Source of the DNA: Pandoraea aquatica
GTDB taxonomy: Bacteria > Pseudomonadota > Gammaproteobacteria > Burkholderiales > Burkholderiaceae
Length of the DNA: 64,000 nucleotides
Direction: 5' to 3'
Assembly (NCBI RefSeq): GCF_902459565.1
Contig: NZ_CABPSN010000001.1
Span: 1 to 64,000 of the forward strand
The notes under the pieces are model-generated. The model worked only from the letters and a program-made list of their open reading frames with translations, was not told the origin of the DNA and did not search any database. Shown here one piece after another: positions 17,742 through 26,467 of the stretch. The translations under genes and the position numbers were made by a program. Each line of letters starts with the position of its first letter. Positions within the stretch are counted from its first letter, which is position 1.

Positions 17742-19337
17742 GTGCTGTCTACTGCCAATATCACGATGCAATTCGGCGCCAAGCCGCTCTTCGAGAACAT
17801 CTCCGTCAAGTTTGGCGGGGGCAACCGCTATGGCCTGATCGGTGCCAACGGTTGCGGCAAATCGACGTTCATGAAGATCCTCGGCAGCGACCTTGAGCCG
17901 AGCGCCGGCAACGTCATGCTCGAACCGAACGTGCGTCTGGGTAAGCTCAAGCAGGATCAGTTCGCGTATGAAGACATGCGCGTGCTCGACGTCGTGATGA
18001 TGGGCCACACCGAAATGTGGGCGGCCATGAGCGAGCGCGACGCGATCTACGCGAATCCGGAAGCGACCGACGACGACTACATGCACGCGGCCGAACTCGA
18101 AGCGAAGTTTGCCGAGTACGACGGTTACACCGCCGAAGCGCGTGCGGGCGAGCTGCTGCTGGGCGTGGGCATTCCGACGGATCAGCATCAGGGCCCGATG
18201 AGCAACGTCGCGCCGGGCTGGAAGCTGCGTGTGCTGCTGGCGCAGGCGCTGTTCTCGAATCCGGACGTGCTGCTGCTCGACGAACCGACCAACAACCTGG
18301 ACATCAACACGATCCGCTGGCTGGAAGACGTGCTCAACGAGCGCAACTCCACCATGATCATCATTTCGCACGATCGCCACTTCTTGAACGCCGTGTGCAC
18401 GCACATGGCCGACATGGACTACGGCACGCTCAAGATTTACCCGGGCAACTACGACGACTACATGCTGGCGTCGGCACAGGCCCGTGAGCGTCAGATGGCG
18501 GCGAACACCAAGGCGAAGGAACGCATCACCGACCTGCAAGACTTCGTGCGCCGCTTCTCGGCGAACAAGTCGAAGGCACGTCAGGCGACGAGCCGCCTCA
18601 AGCAGATCGACAAGATCAAGGTGGAGGACATCAAGCCGTCGTCGCGTCAGAACCCGTTCATTCGTTTCGAATTCGAGAAGAAGCTGCACAACCTCGCGTT
18701 CGAATTCGATGGCATTTCGAAGGCCTACGACCGTCAGATCTTCAAGAACTTCACGGGCGCGGTGCGCGCGGGCGAACGTGTCGCGATCATCGGTGAGAAC
18801 GGTGCCGGTAAGACCACGCTGCTGCGCAGCCTGATGGCCGATCTGCCGGTCGACGGCGGCAACGTGAAGTGGGCCGAAAACGCGAATATCGGCTATTTCC
18901 CGCAGGATACGTCCGAAGCGTTCCCGGAAGATCAGACGCTCACCGACTGGATGACGCAGTGGGGCAAGGAAGGGGACGACGATCAGGTGATCCGTGGCTC
19001 GCTCGGCCGTCTGCTGTTCGGTGGCGACGACGTGGGCAAGTCGGTGCGCGTGCTGTCCGGTGGTGAAAAGGGCCGCATGATCTGGGGCAAGCTGATGCTC
19101 GGCCGTCACAACGTCATGATGATGGACGAGCCGACCAATCACATGGACATGGAATCGATCGAATCGCTTCAGATCGCGCTCGACAAGTATCCGGGCACGC
19201 TGATTTTCGTCTCGCATGACCGTGAGTTCGTGTCGGGTCTCGCCACGCGCATCATCGAAGTGAAGAACGACGGCACGCTGGTCGACTACGCCGGGACTTA
19301 CGAAGAGTACCTGGCCAGCCAGGGCGTGGAAGTCTGA
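17742..19337 (+). CDS. ybiT: ABC-F translation factor YbiT
   Basis: 531-residue soluble protein with two ABC domains and no membrane part. It follows E. coli YbiT closely: start [20 protein letters not shown], Walker [12 protein letters not shown]-like loop, [13 protein letters not shown], the P-site linker rich in charged residues with [20 protein letters not shown] (about 270-290), then GENGAGKTT and [16 protein letters not shown] proteins bind the ribosomal E site and modulate translation. It stands alone between the transporter terminator and its own terminator at 19383. Start at 17742 (ATG would be GTG/TTG-type here: the codon is CTG-flanked and the frame opens at this point) follows the conserved N-terminus MLSTANITM. 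Confidence 0.93.
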   Translation: MLSTANITMQFGAKPLFENISVKFGGGNRYGLIGANGCGKSTFMKILGSDLEPSAGNVMLEPNVRLGKLKQDQFAYEDMRVLDVVMMGHTEMWAAMSERDAIYANPEATDDDYMHAAELEAKFAEYDGYTAEARAGELLLGVGIPTDQHQGPMSNVAPGWKLRVLLAQALFSNPDVLLLDEPTNNLDINTIRWLEDVLNERNSTMIIISHDRHFLNAVCTHMADMDYGTLKIYPGNYDDYMLASAQARERQMAANTKAKERITDLQDFVRRFSANKSKARQATSRLKQIDKIKVEDIKPSSRQNPFIRFEFEKKLHNLAFEFDGISKAYDRQIFKNFTGAVRAGERVAIIGENGAGKTTLLRSLMADLPVDGGNVKWAENANIGYFPQDTSEAFPEDQTLTDWMTQWGKEGDDDQVIRGSLGRLLFGGDDVGKSVRVLSGGEKGRMIWGKLMLGRHNVMMMDEPTNHMDMESIESLQIALDKYPGTLIFVSHDREFVSGLATRIIEVKNDGTLVDYAGTYEEYLASQGVEV

Positions 19338-19382
19338 GGCTCGCTAACGTTCGGTAGCTAAGCTGTAAAGTGGTATCCGGAG

Positions 19383-19416
19383 CAGGGCGCTTGCATCGCA
19401 AGCGCCCTGTTTGCGT
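19383..19416 (+). terminator. Terminator of ybiT
   Basis: Perfect 12-base-pair hairpin (arms 19383-19394 and 19398-19409, three-base loop), followed by TTTGCGTTT. It lies 45 bases after the ybiT stop and shortly before the aldehyde dehydrogenase. Confidence 0.85.
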
Positions 19417-19473
19417 TTACGTCGGGCGGACTACAATAACCCTTCGTTGCTCAACGCCAGCAGGAGGCAATGC

Positions 19474-20907
19474 ATGAAGACGTACGACAAGTTTTTCATC
19501 GACGGACAGTGGGTGACGCCGGTCGGGCGTGGCACGCTGGACGTCTTTCATTCCGCCGACGCGAAGCTGATGGGCCGCATTCCCGAGGGCGCGTCGGAAG
19601 ACACGGAAGCTGCGATTGTCGCCGCGCACAAAGCGCGTGATGCATGGGCGGCGACACCGGCTGCCGAGCGCGCCGGTTATCTGCGCAAGATTGCGGCGGG
19701 CCTGAAGGCACGCACCGACGAACTGGCGCAAGTGATGACGGGCGAGACCGGTATGCCCATCAAACTCGTGCGCGCCATTCAGGTCGGCGGTCCCGTGTAT
19801 CACTGGAACAAGTACGCTGAGCTGGCCGAATCGTTCGAGTTCGAGGCACGCGTCGGTAATTCGCTGGTGGTGCGCGAGCCGGTCGGTGTGGTGGGGGCGA
19901 TCACGCCCTGGAATTACCCGCTGAACCAGATCACGCTCAAGGTGGCACCGGCGCTGGCTGCCGGGTGCACCGTGGTGTTGAAACCGTCGGAAGTGGCACC
20001 CTTCAATGCATTCATTCTGGCCGAAGTGATCGAAGAGGCAGGACTGCCGCCGGGCGTGTTCAATCTGGTGACGGGGCTCGGTCCAGTTGTTGGCGAGGTG
20101 CTGGCAAGGCATCCGGATGTCGACATGGTGTCGTTCACCGGATCGACGCGCGCGGGCAAACGCGTGTCGGAGGTGGCGTCGCAAACCGTCAAACGTGTTG
20201 CGCTGGAATTGGGCGGTAAGTCGGCCTCGGTAGTGCTCGACGATGCGGACCTCGCCGCAGCCGTCAAAGGAACGCTCAACGCCTGCTACCTGAATTCGGG
20301 GCAGACGTGTTCCGCACACACGCGGATGCTGGTGCCAGCGTCGCGCTATGACGAGATCAAGGCGCTGGCGAAAGACGCCGTGGCGCGTTTCACGCTCGGG
20401 GATCCGCGCGAGGAAACGACGCGTCTCGGGCCGCTCGCGTCGTCGGCGCAGCGCGAGCGCGTGCAGACATATATCCGCAAGGGATTGTCGGAAGGTGCCG
20501 AGTTGATTGCCGGCGGGGACACGGTGCCCGAAGGCTTCGAGGCAGGCTTCTTCGTACAGCCGACGGTGCTGGGGCGTGTGACGCCGGATGCCACGGTCGC
20601 ACAGGAAGAAATCTTCGGTCCCGTGCTGTCGATCATCACGTATCAGGACGAGGCCGACGCAGTGCGCATCGCCAACGATTCGATCTACGGGTTGGGCGGT
20701 GGCGTGTGGTCAGGCGACGAGGCGCGCGCGGTACGTGTGGCGCGTCAGATTCGCACCGGACAGGTCGACATCAACGGCGGGGAGTTCAACGTGCAGGCCC
20801 CGTTCGGTGGATTCAAGCAGTCGGGGCACGGGCGTGAGAACGGCGTGTACGGCTTCGAGGAGTTCCTCGAGTACAAGTCGCTTCAGTTCAAGTCTGCGAA
20901 GTCGTAG
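19474..20907 (+). CDS. NAD(P)-dependent aldehyde dehydrogenase
   Basis: 477-residue cytosolic aldehyde dehydrogenase. Seen: the Asn-bearing PWNYPLNQ near residue 145, cofactor loop FTGSTRAGK near 220, catalytic Glu in LELGGKSA near 245, catalytic Cys in GQTCSAHTR near 280, EEIFGPVLS and C-terminal FGGFKQSGHGREN. The frame opens at 19411, but the ATG at 19474 with AGGAGG upstream gives the normal N-terminus KTYDKFFIDGQW. The substrate is not evident: neighbours are YbiT and a DUF1289 gene in antisense, with no pathway link. The terminator of ybiT upstream means it has its own promoter. Confidence 0.9.
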   Translation: MKTYDKFFIDGQWVTPVGRGTLDVFHSADAKLMGRIPEGASEDTEAAIVAAHKARDAWAATPAAERAGYLRKIAAGLKARTDELAQVMTGETGMPIKLVRAIQVGGPVYHWNKYAELAESFEFEARVGNSLVVREPVGVVGAITPWNYPLNQITLKVAPALAAGCTVVLKPSEVAPFNAFILAEVIEEAGLPPGVFNLVTGLGPVVGEVLARHPDVDMVSFTGSTRAGKRVSEVASQTVKRVALELGGKSASVVLDDADLAAAVKGTLNACYLNSGQTCSAHTRMLVPASRYDEIKALAKDAVARFTLGDPREETTRLGPLASSAQRERVQTYIRKGLSEGAELIAGGDTVPEGFEAGFFVQPTVLGRVTPDATVAQEEIFGPVLSIITYQDEADAVRIANDSIYGLGGGVWSGDEARAVRVARQIRTGQVDINGGEFNVQAPFGGFKQSGHGRENGVYGFEEFLEYKSLQFKSAKS

Positions 20908-21103
20908 AACCGCTGTCGCAAAAGCGCATTGCCGTGCCTTCGCGGGTGATGCGCTCCCACACCGCCGCCTTCTCTTGCTCGGTGAAAAACACCCAGTTCG
21001 AGACTTCGTACGCGGTGCGGCCGCAACCTTTGCAGACGTCGTCGAAAAGTGTCGAGCAAACGCCAATGCAAGGGCTGTCGGGGCGGTCGTGCAATTCGGA
21101 CAT
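20888..21103 (-). CDS. DUF1289 small cysteine protein
   Basis: 71-residue protein of the DUF1289 family. The core SPCIGVCSTLFDDVCKGCGR has four cysteines in a C-x3-C-x7-C-x2-C pattern that suggests a metal or Fe-S site, followed by the family's W-x11-12-W element (SNWVFFTEQEKAAVWERI). The start is uncertain: ATG at 21103 (SELHDRPDSP) fits the family best, whereas a GTG at 21139 would add 12 residues; neither has a good ribosome site. It overlaps the end of the aldehyde dehydrogenase gene by 20 bases tail to tail. Function of the family is not established. Confidence 0.8.
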   Translation of the reverse strand: MSELHDRPDSPCIGVCSTLFDDVCKGCGRTAYEVSNWVFFTEQEKAAVWERITREGTAMRFCDSGSTTSQT

Positions 21104-21263
21104 AAGGGAGAATTCGGCCAAGTCTGGCGGGGGTGACACAAGATGTTGCCATTATCGCATCGATGGCCGGGGCGGTTTCGATTCCCCTACGGGTGGGCGC
21201 GGACGGTGGACATTTGCGTCCGTTTCAGGTTGGGCGGGTATTTATTGATGGGTGACGATCGCT

Positions 21264-21686
21264 ATGCTGCGTAGCTGGCAACTCTTTGCGCTGGGCTCGG
21301 CGTTTTTCGCTGCGCTGACGGCGATATTCGGCAAACTCGGGGTGGCGCAGGTCAACTCGAACATGGCCACGCTGATTCGTACTGTCATCATTTTCGGGGT
21401 GACGCTGGCCATCGTCGGCATGCGCGGTGAATGGCAAAAGCCGACGAGCCTGAGCGCCAACACGTGGGTCTTCCTTGTCCTCTCGGGTGTCGCCACAGGG
21501 CTGTCGTGGCTCTGCTACTTCCGGGCGTTGCAACTGGGGCCGGTGTCGGGCGTCGCGCCGCTCGACAAGCTCAGTGTGGCGATGGCGATGCTGATCGGCT
21601 GGGTGGTGCTTGGTGAGCCGTTCTCGCTGAAGGAGGCACTCGGCGGTGCGTTGATCGTCGCGGGCGCACTGGTGCTGGTGTTGTAG
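21264..21686 (+). CDS. Single-domain EamA/DMT transporter
   Basis: 140 residues with about four to five helices, matching one EamA repeat: LGSAFFAALTAIFGKLGVAQ at the start and WVVLGEPFSLKEALGGALIV at the end. Most DMT transporters have two such domains in about 300 residues; this one has one and must act as a homodimer or with a partner, as small EamA proteins in other proteobacteria do. No second half is seen downstream before the terminator, so it does not look truncated. A GTG at 21252 is an alternative start. Substrate unknown. Confidence 0.85.
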   Translation: MLRSWQLFALGSAFFAALTAIFGKLGVAQVNSNMATLIRTVIIFGVTLAIVGMRGEWQKPTSLSANTWVFLVLSGVATGLSWLCYFRALQLGPVSGVAPLDKLSVAMAMLIGWVVLGEPFSLKEALGGALIVAGALVLVL

Positions 21687-21692
21687 CGGGAC

Positions 21693-21722
21693 CGGAGACG
21701 ACGGACTGGTTTGTCGTCTCCG
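21693..21722. terminator. Hairpin between convergent EamA and pldA genes
   Basis: Arms CGGAGACGAC (21693-21702) and GTCGTCTCCG (21713-21722), perfect 10 base pairs with a 10-base loop. It lies seven bases after the EamA stop and 24 bases past the pldA stop, so it can serve both. T-tracts are poor. Confidence 0.6.
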
Positions 21723-21745
21723 AGTTGCTTTGTCGGCGGCGGTGC

Positions 21746-23044
21746 TTACCAGCGGAACACGCTGTAGCCGATGCGCACCTGCGACGGTGAGTGACGGTTG
21801 TAGTCGAGCATGTCTTCGCCGTAGCCGGTGAAGTAGCCGAGCCAGATGTAGCCGCCGGTGCCCGGAATCAGCTTGCCGAGCGGATAGGTGACCTGCACGT
21901 CCACACTGCCGTAATTGCGCTTCATGCCCTTGCGAAGCGTTGCACCGATCTGCCAGCCATTGGGCTTGCCCCACAGCACGAGCAGGTCCATGTAGCCACG
22001 GTAGTTCTGAATGTCCGGGTTGTCCTTCTTCTCCACATAGGCATAGAGCTTTGGTGCGACCGTCCAGTGATATTCCGACGGATTGCCGAAGGTGAGGATC
22101 GGTTTGACGAAGACGGTGTTGATGCTGCGTGAGTCGGGGCCTGCCTTGCCGTTGGACTCATGCTCGATACCGGCGGCAATACCCAGCGACGAGAACCAGC
22201 CGGCGCGCACGCCAGTGTCGGGGACGTAGTAGAAGAAGCTCGGACGGTAATTCGAGTCTCGGAAGGGGGCCGATTCGGCTTCCAGATCCCAGATCGACAA
22301 CTGGGTGTAGCCGAAGTACAGATTGTCGAGGAAAGCCTTCGACGAGGGATTGTCCGGCTTCAGGATGTGGAACTTGAAGCTGAGCTGAAAGCGCGCGTTC
22401 GCGTCGCCGTTCTTGCCGAACCCGATGTACATCGGCTCGTTCGACGAAATACGGGCGAACTCGGCGTCGGCTGTCGGGGCAATAGCATCGGACGATGTAG
22501 CGGCCGGTGCCGCCGCGAGTGCGCCTGATGCGGGCGCTGCGGTGGCGTCGCCCGTGCCGGGGGACGCGCCGCCTTCCGCCGGGATCGGCGCGGCGGCGAC
22601 CATCGGTTCGGCAGGTGCGGCGCGGTCCAGGACCACGGTCGTGATCGAGGCGTCCCAGTCGACCGGCTCGATGCGCACCGAGCCGCGCAACTCTTTCGGC
22701 AGGACTGCCGAATAAGAGATGCGACGGAACTGGCCATTGGACAGCGTGAGCTGAGCAGGGACGATGGCCGCACGCTTCAGATGCAGCAGTGTGGGTTTGA
22801 AGTCGTCGTTCGAGATGCGGACGACGATTTCGTCCGGTAGCTGAATGGTCTTTCGGCCAGGCGAATCCTGTGTGGCCAACAGCATGAGCTGCAATGGCGC
22901 GCCGCCCGTGAGGGCGCGCGGAGGTTGCAGTAGCGAGAGATCCGCATGTGCGGCGCTACTCAGGGCCAGGCAGAGGGCGGTCGCGCCGACCTGAATGGCG
23001 CGAAGCGGCGATGGGGCGAATGTGGCGAGATTCGTCTTGAGCAT
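21746..23044 (-). CDS. pldA: Outer-membrane phospholipase A1
   Basis: 432-residue precursor of OMPLA, which hydrolyses phospholipids in the outer membrane as a calcium-dependent dimer. A signal peptide ends near AAHA (residue 34). The catalytic set is seen in EHESNG and DSRSINTVF, matching His142, Ser144 and Asn156 of E. coli PldA. The C-terminal beta barrel (from about residue 205) ends in VFRW with the terminal aromatic residue. Between signal and barrel lie about 110 residues of beta-rich sequence and a 50-residue Ala/Pro/Gly linker absent from the E. coli enzyme. The GGDEF gene upstream is 47 bases away on the same strand. Confidence 0.9.
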   Translation of the reverse strand: MLKTNLATFAPSPLRAIQVGATALCLALSSAAHADLSLLQPPRALTGGAPLQLMLLATQDSPGRKTIQLPDEIVVRISNDDFKPTLLHLKRAAIVPAQLTLSNGQFRRISYSAVLPKELRGSVRIEPVDWDASITTVVLDRAAPAEPMVAAAPIPAEGGASPGTGDATAAPASGALAAAPAATSSDAIAPTADAEFARISSNEPMYIGFGKNGDANARFQLSFKFHILKPDNPSSKAFLDNLYFGYTQLSIWDLEAESAPFRDSNYRPSFFYYVPDTGVRAGWFSSLGIAAGIEHESNGKAGPDSRSINTVFVKPILTFGNPSEYHWTVAPKLYAYVEKKDNPDIQNYRGYMDLLVLWGKPNGWQIGATLRKGMKRNYGSVDVQVTYPLGKLIPGTGGYIWLGYFTGYGEDMLDYNRHSPSQVRIGYSVFRW

Positions 23045-23091
23045 CGGTCCGGTCTGAGTTGGCGACTTCAGGCCGGGATGCCTGAAGCCGG

Positions 23092-24774
23092 TTAAGAACC
23101 GCCTCGGGTCAGTACCCGAAGGTCGGATTCGCGGGCGCAGCCATCGCGTCCGCGAGATTTGGCAAGGTACAGCGCTGCGTCGGCACGTTGTAGCCAGGCG
23201 TTGTCGTCGTCACCGCTGTGCCATTGGGCCACGCCGGCACTTATCGTGAACTGAAGCGTTCGTCCGTCGACGTTGATGCGCGATTCGCGAACGGCTTCAC
23301 GCAGCCGTTCGGCGGCGTCGAACGCCCGTGCCTCGGTGGCGCCACTCAGGATAATAGCGAATTCTTCGCCGCCCAAACGACCGCAGATGTCATCTTCGCG
23401 TAACGATTCGTGACAAAGCCGGACAAAGGTGGCCAGTACCGTGTCGCCCAGTGCATGTCCCCAGGTGTCGTTGATCTGCTTGAAATGGTCCAGGTCGACG
23501 AGGATGACGCTGGTCGGCACGTCTGCCGAATCCGCTTGCATGACTTCGGCGCGCAGGCGCTTGAGGAAGTGTCCGCGTGAGAGCGCACCGGTCAGTGCGT
23601 CGTACTTCACCTCGTGTTCGAGGGCTGCGTTTTTTGCGAGCGTGTCCGTCAACTGGAGCTTTTCACGGCGCAGGTAACGCACGAGCAGGTAGAGTGCTCC
23701 GGCCGAGCTGAGCAGCAATGCGAACACCAGCGAGGCATAGCGGCGTCGTTCGATCGAGAGGCTGCCGAGCGTCGGTGCCTCGCTCATGGTGTAGATCACC
23801 ATGTCGCCGTCCGAAGACGGTTCGACATCCAGTAAATAAGGCTGATTGTCCGGCCGCACGCGCACCAGCCGTGCACTGTGCTTGTTGTCCTCATCCTCCG
23901 GCCCCATTTGCAGAAAGTTAGGGGTGCCGGGTGTCAGATCGTAGTTTTCGATGGGGACGACGGTGAAGTCTTCCTGCAAATACAGGTGGCGGCGTTCCGG
24001 GCGCGTGAGATTGAACACCGCCGCCCCCGGCACGGCCAGACCGGTGAAGGTCGGGTCGTTGGCGAGCACGATGACGCCATTCTTGTCTGTGATGAACGAA
24101 GCACCGGTATCGACCCAATGCGACAACCTGCGAATGCCGAGCTTGACGACAACGACGCCGACCAGGATGCCGTCGTGATAGACCGGCGCGGTGAAGTACA
24201 TGCCGGGCATCCCGGTCTTGCGTCCGGTGACGTATTGCTGCCCCGCACCGCCCAGCACTGCGGTGTTGAAGTAGTCGCGGTCGCCATAGCGGTCGCCGAT
24301 CAGCGGGTTCGTCGAATTGAAATCGCTCGACGCAATGGTGATGCCGTCGGGCGTTCCTAACCAGACGAGATCCGCGCCGAAGTAAAGCTGAGCGGAACGA
24401 AACAGCTCATTGACCGGCTTCAGCGCGGCATTTGCCAGCAGCATCTGGCGCGCCTTGTCCTGGGGAACCTCGGTGAGCGGATGCGTGGCAATCGTGTTGG
24501 CTGCCGACTGAATCTGCTCGATCTGCGCGAGGACCTGCGGAATGCCGCGAATGAGTATCAGGTCCTGATTGACCGTGTGAACGGTGCCATGCGCGAGTCG
24601 CGTGGCGATGCTGCGCTCCTCGTAAAGCAGGCGCGCGGTACGGTTCGCCACGAGTTGGTCGGCAGCGAAGCGTGCCAGCCCCCAGGCGACAAAGACACAC
24701 AGCAGGACGACGACGCCGCACACAAAGGCGGAAGCGGCATGTCGACGGGAAAGATGAGCGTTGACCAACGGCAA
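23092..24774 (-). CDS. Membrane diguanylate cyclase with Cache-type sensor
   Basis: 560-residue inner-membrane protein that makes c-di-GMP. One helix near residues 14-35, a periplasmic sensory domain of about 300 residues of double-Cache type (SQAQLYFGADLVWLG-like segment and GVVVVKLGIRRL), a second helix near 345-365 and a C-terminal GGDEF domain. The active-site motif is GGEEF and the product-inhibition site RxxD lies in LREDDICGRLGGEEF, so it should be active and feedback-controlled. An EAL phosphodiesterase gene lies 18 bases upstream on the same strand, so enzyme and counter-enzyme are co-transcribed. The sensed signal is unknown. Confidence 0.92.
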   Translation of the reverse strand: MPLVNAHLSRRHAASAFVCGVVVLLCVFVAWGLARFAADQLVANRTARLLYEERSIATRLAHGTVHTVNQDLILIRGIPQVLAQIEQIQSAANTIATHPLTEVPQDKARQMLLANAALKPVNELFRSAQLYFGADLVWLGTPDGITIASSDFNSTNPLIGDRYGDRDYFNTAVLGGAGQQYVTGRKTGMPGMYFTAPVYHDGILVGVVVVKLGIRRLSHWVDTGASFITDKNGVIVLANDPTFTGLAVPGAAVFNLTRPERRHLYLQEDFTVVPIENYDLTPGTPNFLQMGPEDEDNKHSARLVRVRPDNQPYLLDVEPSSDGDMVIYTMSEAPTLGSLSIERRRYASLVFALLLSSAGALYLLVRYLRREKLQLTDTLAKNAALEHEVKYDALTGALSRGHFLKRLRAEVMQADSADVPTSVILVDLDHFKQINDTWGHALGDTVLATFVRLCHESLREDDICGRLGGEEFAIILSGATEARAFDAAERLREAVRESRINVDGRTLQFTISAGVAQWHSGDDDNAWLQRADAALYLAKSRGRDGCARESDLRVLTRGGS

Positions 24775-24792
24775 AGGCGGTTGCTGACGCGT

Positions 24793-26127
24793 TTACAGGC
24801 GCCCGTGCCAGTCTCGAATGAACGTTTCGATGTGTCCGGGCGGTAAGGGACGCGTGCAATGATACCCCTGCCACGCGTGACAGCCCAGCGAAGCCAGCGC
24901 ATCGCGTTGCGCACTGGTCTCCACGCCTTCGGCCACCGTTTCGATTTCGAGCTTGCGGGCGATGGCGATGATCGCGCGGATCAGTTCGGTGTCGTAGCCG
25001 CCGAGCAGCACCCCGGCCACGAACTGGTAGTCGATCTTGACGGTGCCGAATGGCCAGCGTTTGAGCCGCACGAAGCTCGAGTAGCCTGTGCCGAAGTCAT
25101 CGAGCGACAAGCGCACGCCCATCGCGACGAGTTCGTTCATCAGCGTCGCCGCTTCGTCGAGATGCGAGATCAGCGACGACTCGGTGATCTCGATCTCCAG
25201 CTTGTCGGGCGGTACGCGGTGGTGTTTGAGGGCGTAGCGCACCGTCTCCAGTGTCTGCACACGCATTTGTTGTGCGGAGAGGTTCACCGCCACGCGGGGG
25301 TACTCTTCGCCGTCCGTATGCCACTTGTCGAGCTGACGGCAGGCTTCGTGCAGCGTCCAGTCGCCAATGGGGCCGATGACGTCGCAACGCTCGGCCGCGG
25401 GGATGAACTCGCCCGGCATGATCAGCTCGTCGTCCCGTTGCCAGCGGATCAGGGCTTCGAGGCCCGTCAACCGGTGAGTACGCATATCGATCTGCGGCTG
25501 ATAGTGCAGACGGAATTCCGAGTCCGAGAGCGCGCGTCCGATGGCGCTGCGCCAGTAATGTTCGTTGCCTGCGTCGTCCGGCGGTGCAATGCCCTCGGTC
25601 GGTGCGGCCGGGGCTTCGGTGACGAGAAAGCGCGACGCGCTCTCGCGAATGGCTTGATCGGCGACGTCGGACGTATGTTCAAGCAGGGTAGCCGGCCACA
25701 CGGGAACCTGCGGCAGATGCGTGATGCCCGCCGAGACGATCGGATAGAGCAGCCCGTTACCGCAGGGCACCGGCGATTCGCCGGCCCGAATGAAGCGGCG
25801 CGTAATCTGAACGGCGGCCTCGCGGCTGCTCAGGTCGCGTAGCAGAATCGCGACCTGCTGGTCCGAAACACGGCCGATGAGGTCGCGGCGTCGAATGCGC
25901 GAGCCGATGCGAAACGCCACCGTCGCGAGCAGATCCGCGTCGGAGATGGCCTGTTGACTGGACGCCGTACGCTGGCCCCGGCCCACGTGCAGCACGACCA
26001 GCGCGCTGTGACTATTGGGAGGGCTCGGGGTCCTCAGCTCCAGGCTGAGGGCGCGCAAAAGCCGCTGGCGATCCAGCAGCAGGTCGGCGAGGACGACTTG
26101 CCGTCGCAGCGCGTTCGTATCGTTCAT
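24793..26127 (-). CDS. c-di-GMP phosphodiesterase: degenerate GGDEF plus EAL
   Basis: 444-residue cytosolic protein. The N-terminal half is GGDEF-like, but SDQQV stands where GGDEF should be (in GRVSDQQVAILLRD), so it is not a cyclase. The EAL domain keeps all catalytic residues: E of LEALIRW, N of VAVNLSAQQ, E of IEITESS, the double D of LDDFGTGYSS, K of VKIDYQF, E of AEGVET and Q of WQGYHCTRPLP. It should therefore cleave c-di-GMP. It precedes the GGDEF cyclase gene by 18 bases on the same strand. No membrane segment is seen. Confidence 0.9.
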   Translation of the reverse strand: MNDTNALRRQVVLADLLLDRQRLLRALSLELRTPSPPNSHSALVVLHVGRGQRTASSQQAISDADLLATVAFRIGSRIRRRDLIGRVSDQQVAILLRDLSSREAAVQITRRFIRAGESPVPCGNGLLYPIVSAGITHLPQVPVWPATLLEHTSDVADQAIRESASRFLVTEAPAAPTEGIAPPDDAGNEHYWRSAIGRALSDSEFRLHYQPQIDMRTHRLTGLEALIRWQRDDELIMPGEFIPAAERCDVIGPIGDWTLHEACRQLDKWHTDGEEYPRVAVNLSAQQMRVQTLETVRYALKHHRVPPDKLEIEITESSLISHLDEAATLMNELVAMGVRLSLDDFGTGYSSFVRLKRWPFGTVKIDYQFVAGVLLGGYDTELIRAIIAIARKLEIETVAEGVETSAQRDALASLGCHAWQGYHCTRPLPPGHIETFIRDWHGRL

Positions 26128-26467
26128 CTCGGCAGGCAGGCAAACATCGCCTGAACGGTTGAGCGATTGTCACCGGCGCGTTCAATGATGGCGAGGCCAT
26201 CCAGCAGGAAAAGCCCACGCGTCGAACAGGTCGTGCCGCCAGAAAACCCTTGAATCATGTTCTGCATAAGACGCGTAAATGTGTCGGCCGTAGTGCGAGG
26301 GGCGAATCGTGCGCGCGTGCCGGTGCGCCGTTTCCCTTCGCGTTGCGGCAGACCGCGCGCAAGGCGTGGCCCGACTAGAAGCTCGTTCCCGATCGCGAGA
26401 CCGGGTCCTTTGACCTTTAACGGCACCCGAATTTGAAAATTGAGTGCGGGTTTCACCTACGGTCTGC
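26128..26467. other. Intergenic region between EAL and SQR genes
   Basis: About 340 bases. A minus-strand open frame covers 26124-26456, but its translation resembles no family and it overlaps the EAL start codon, so I do not accept it as a gene. The EAL-GGDEF promoter should lie here. No clear repeat or terminator for the SQR gene is visible. Confidence 0.45.

Noticed and set aside
26124-26456. 110-codon minus-strand frame between EAL and SQR genes
   Set aside because: No recognisable sequence, no ribosome site, and it runs over the EAL start codon.
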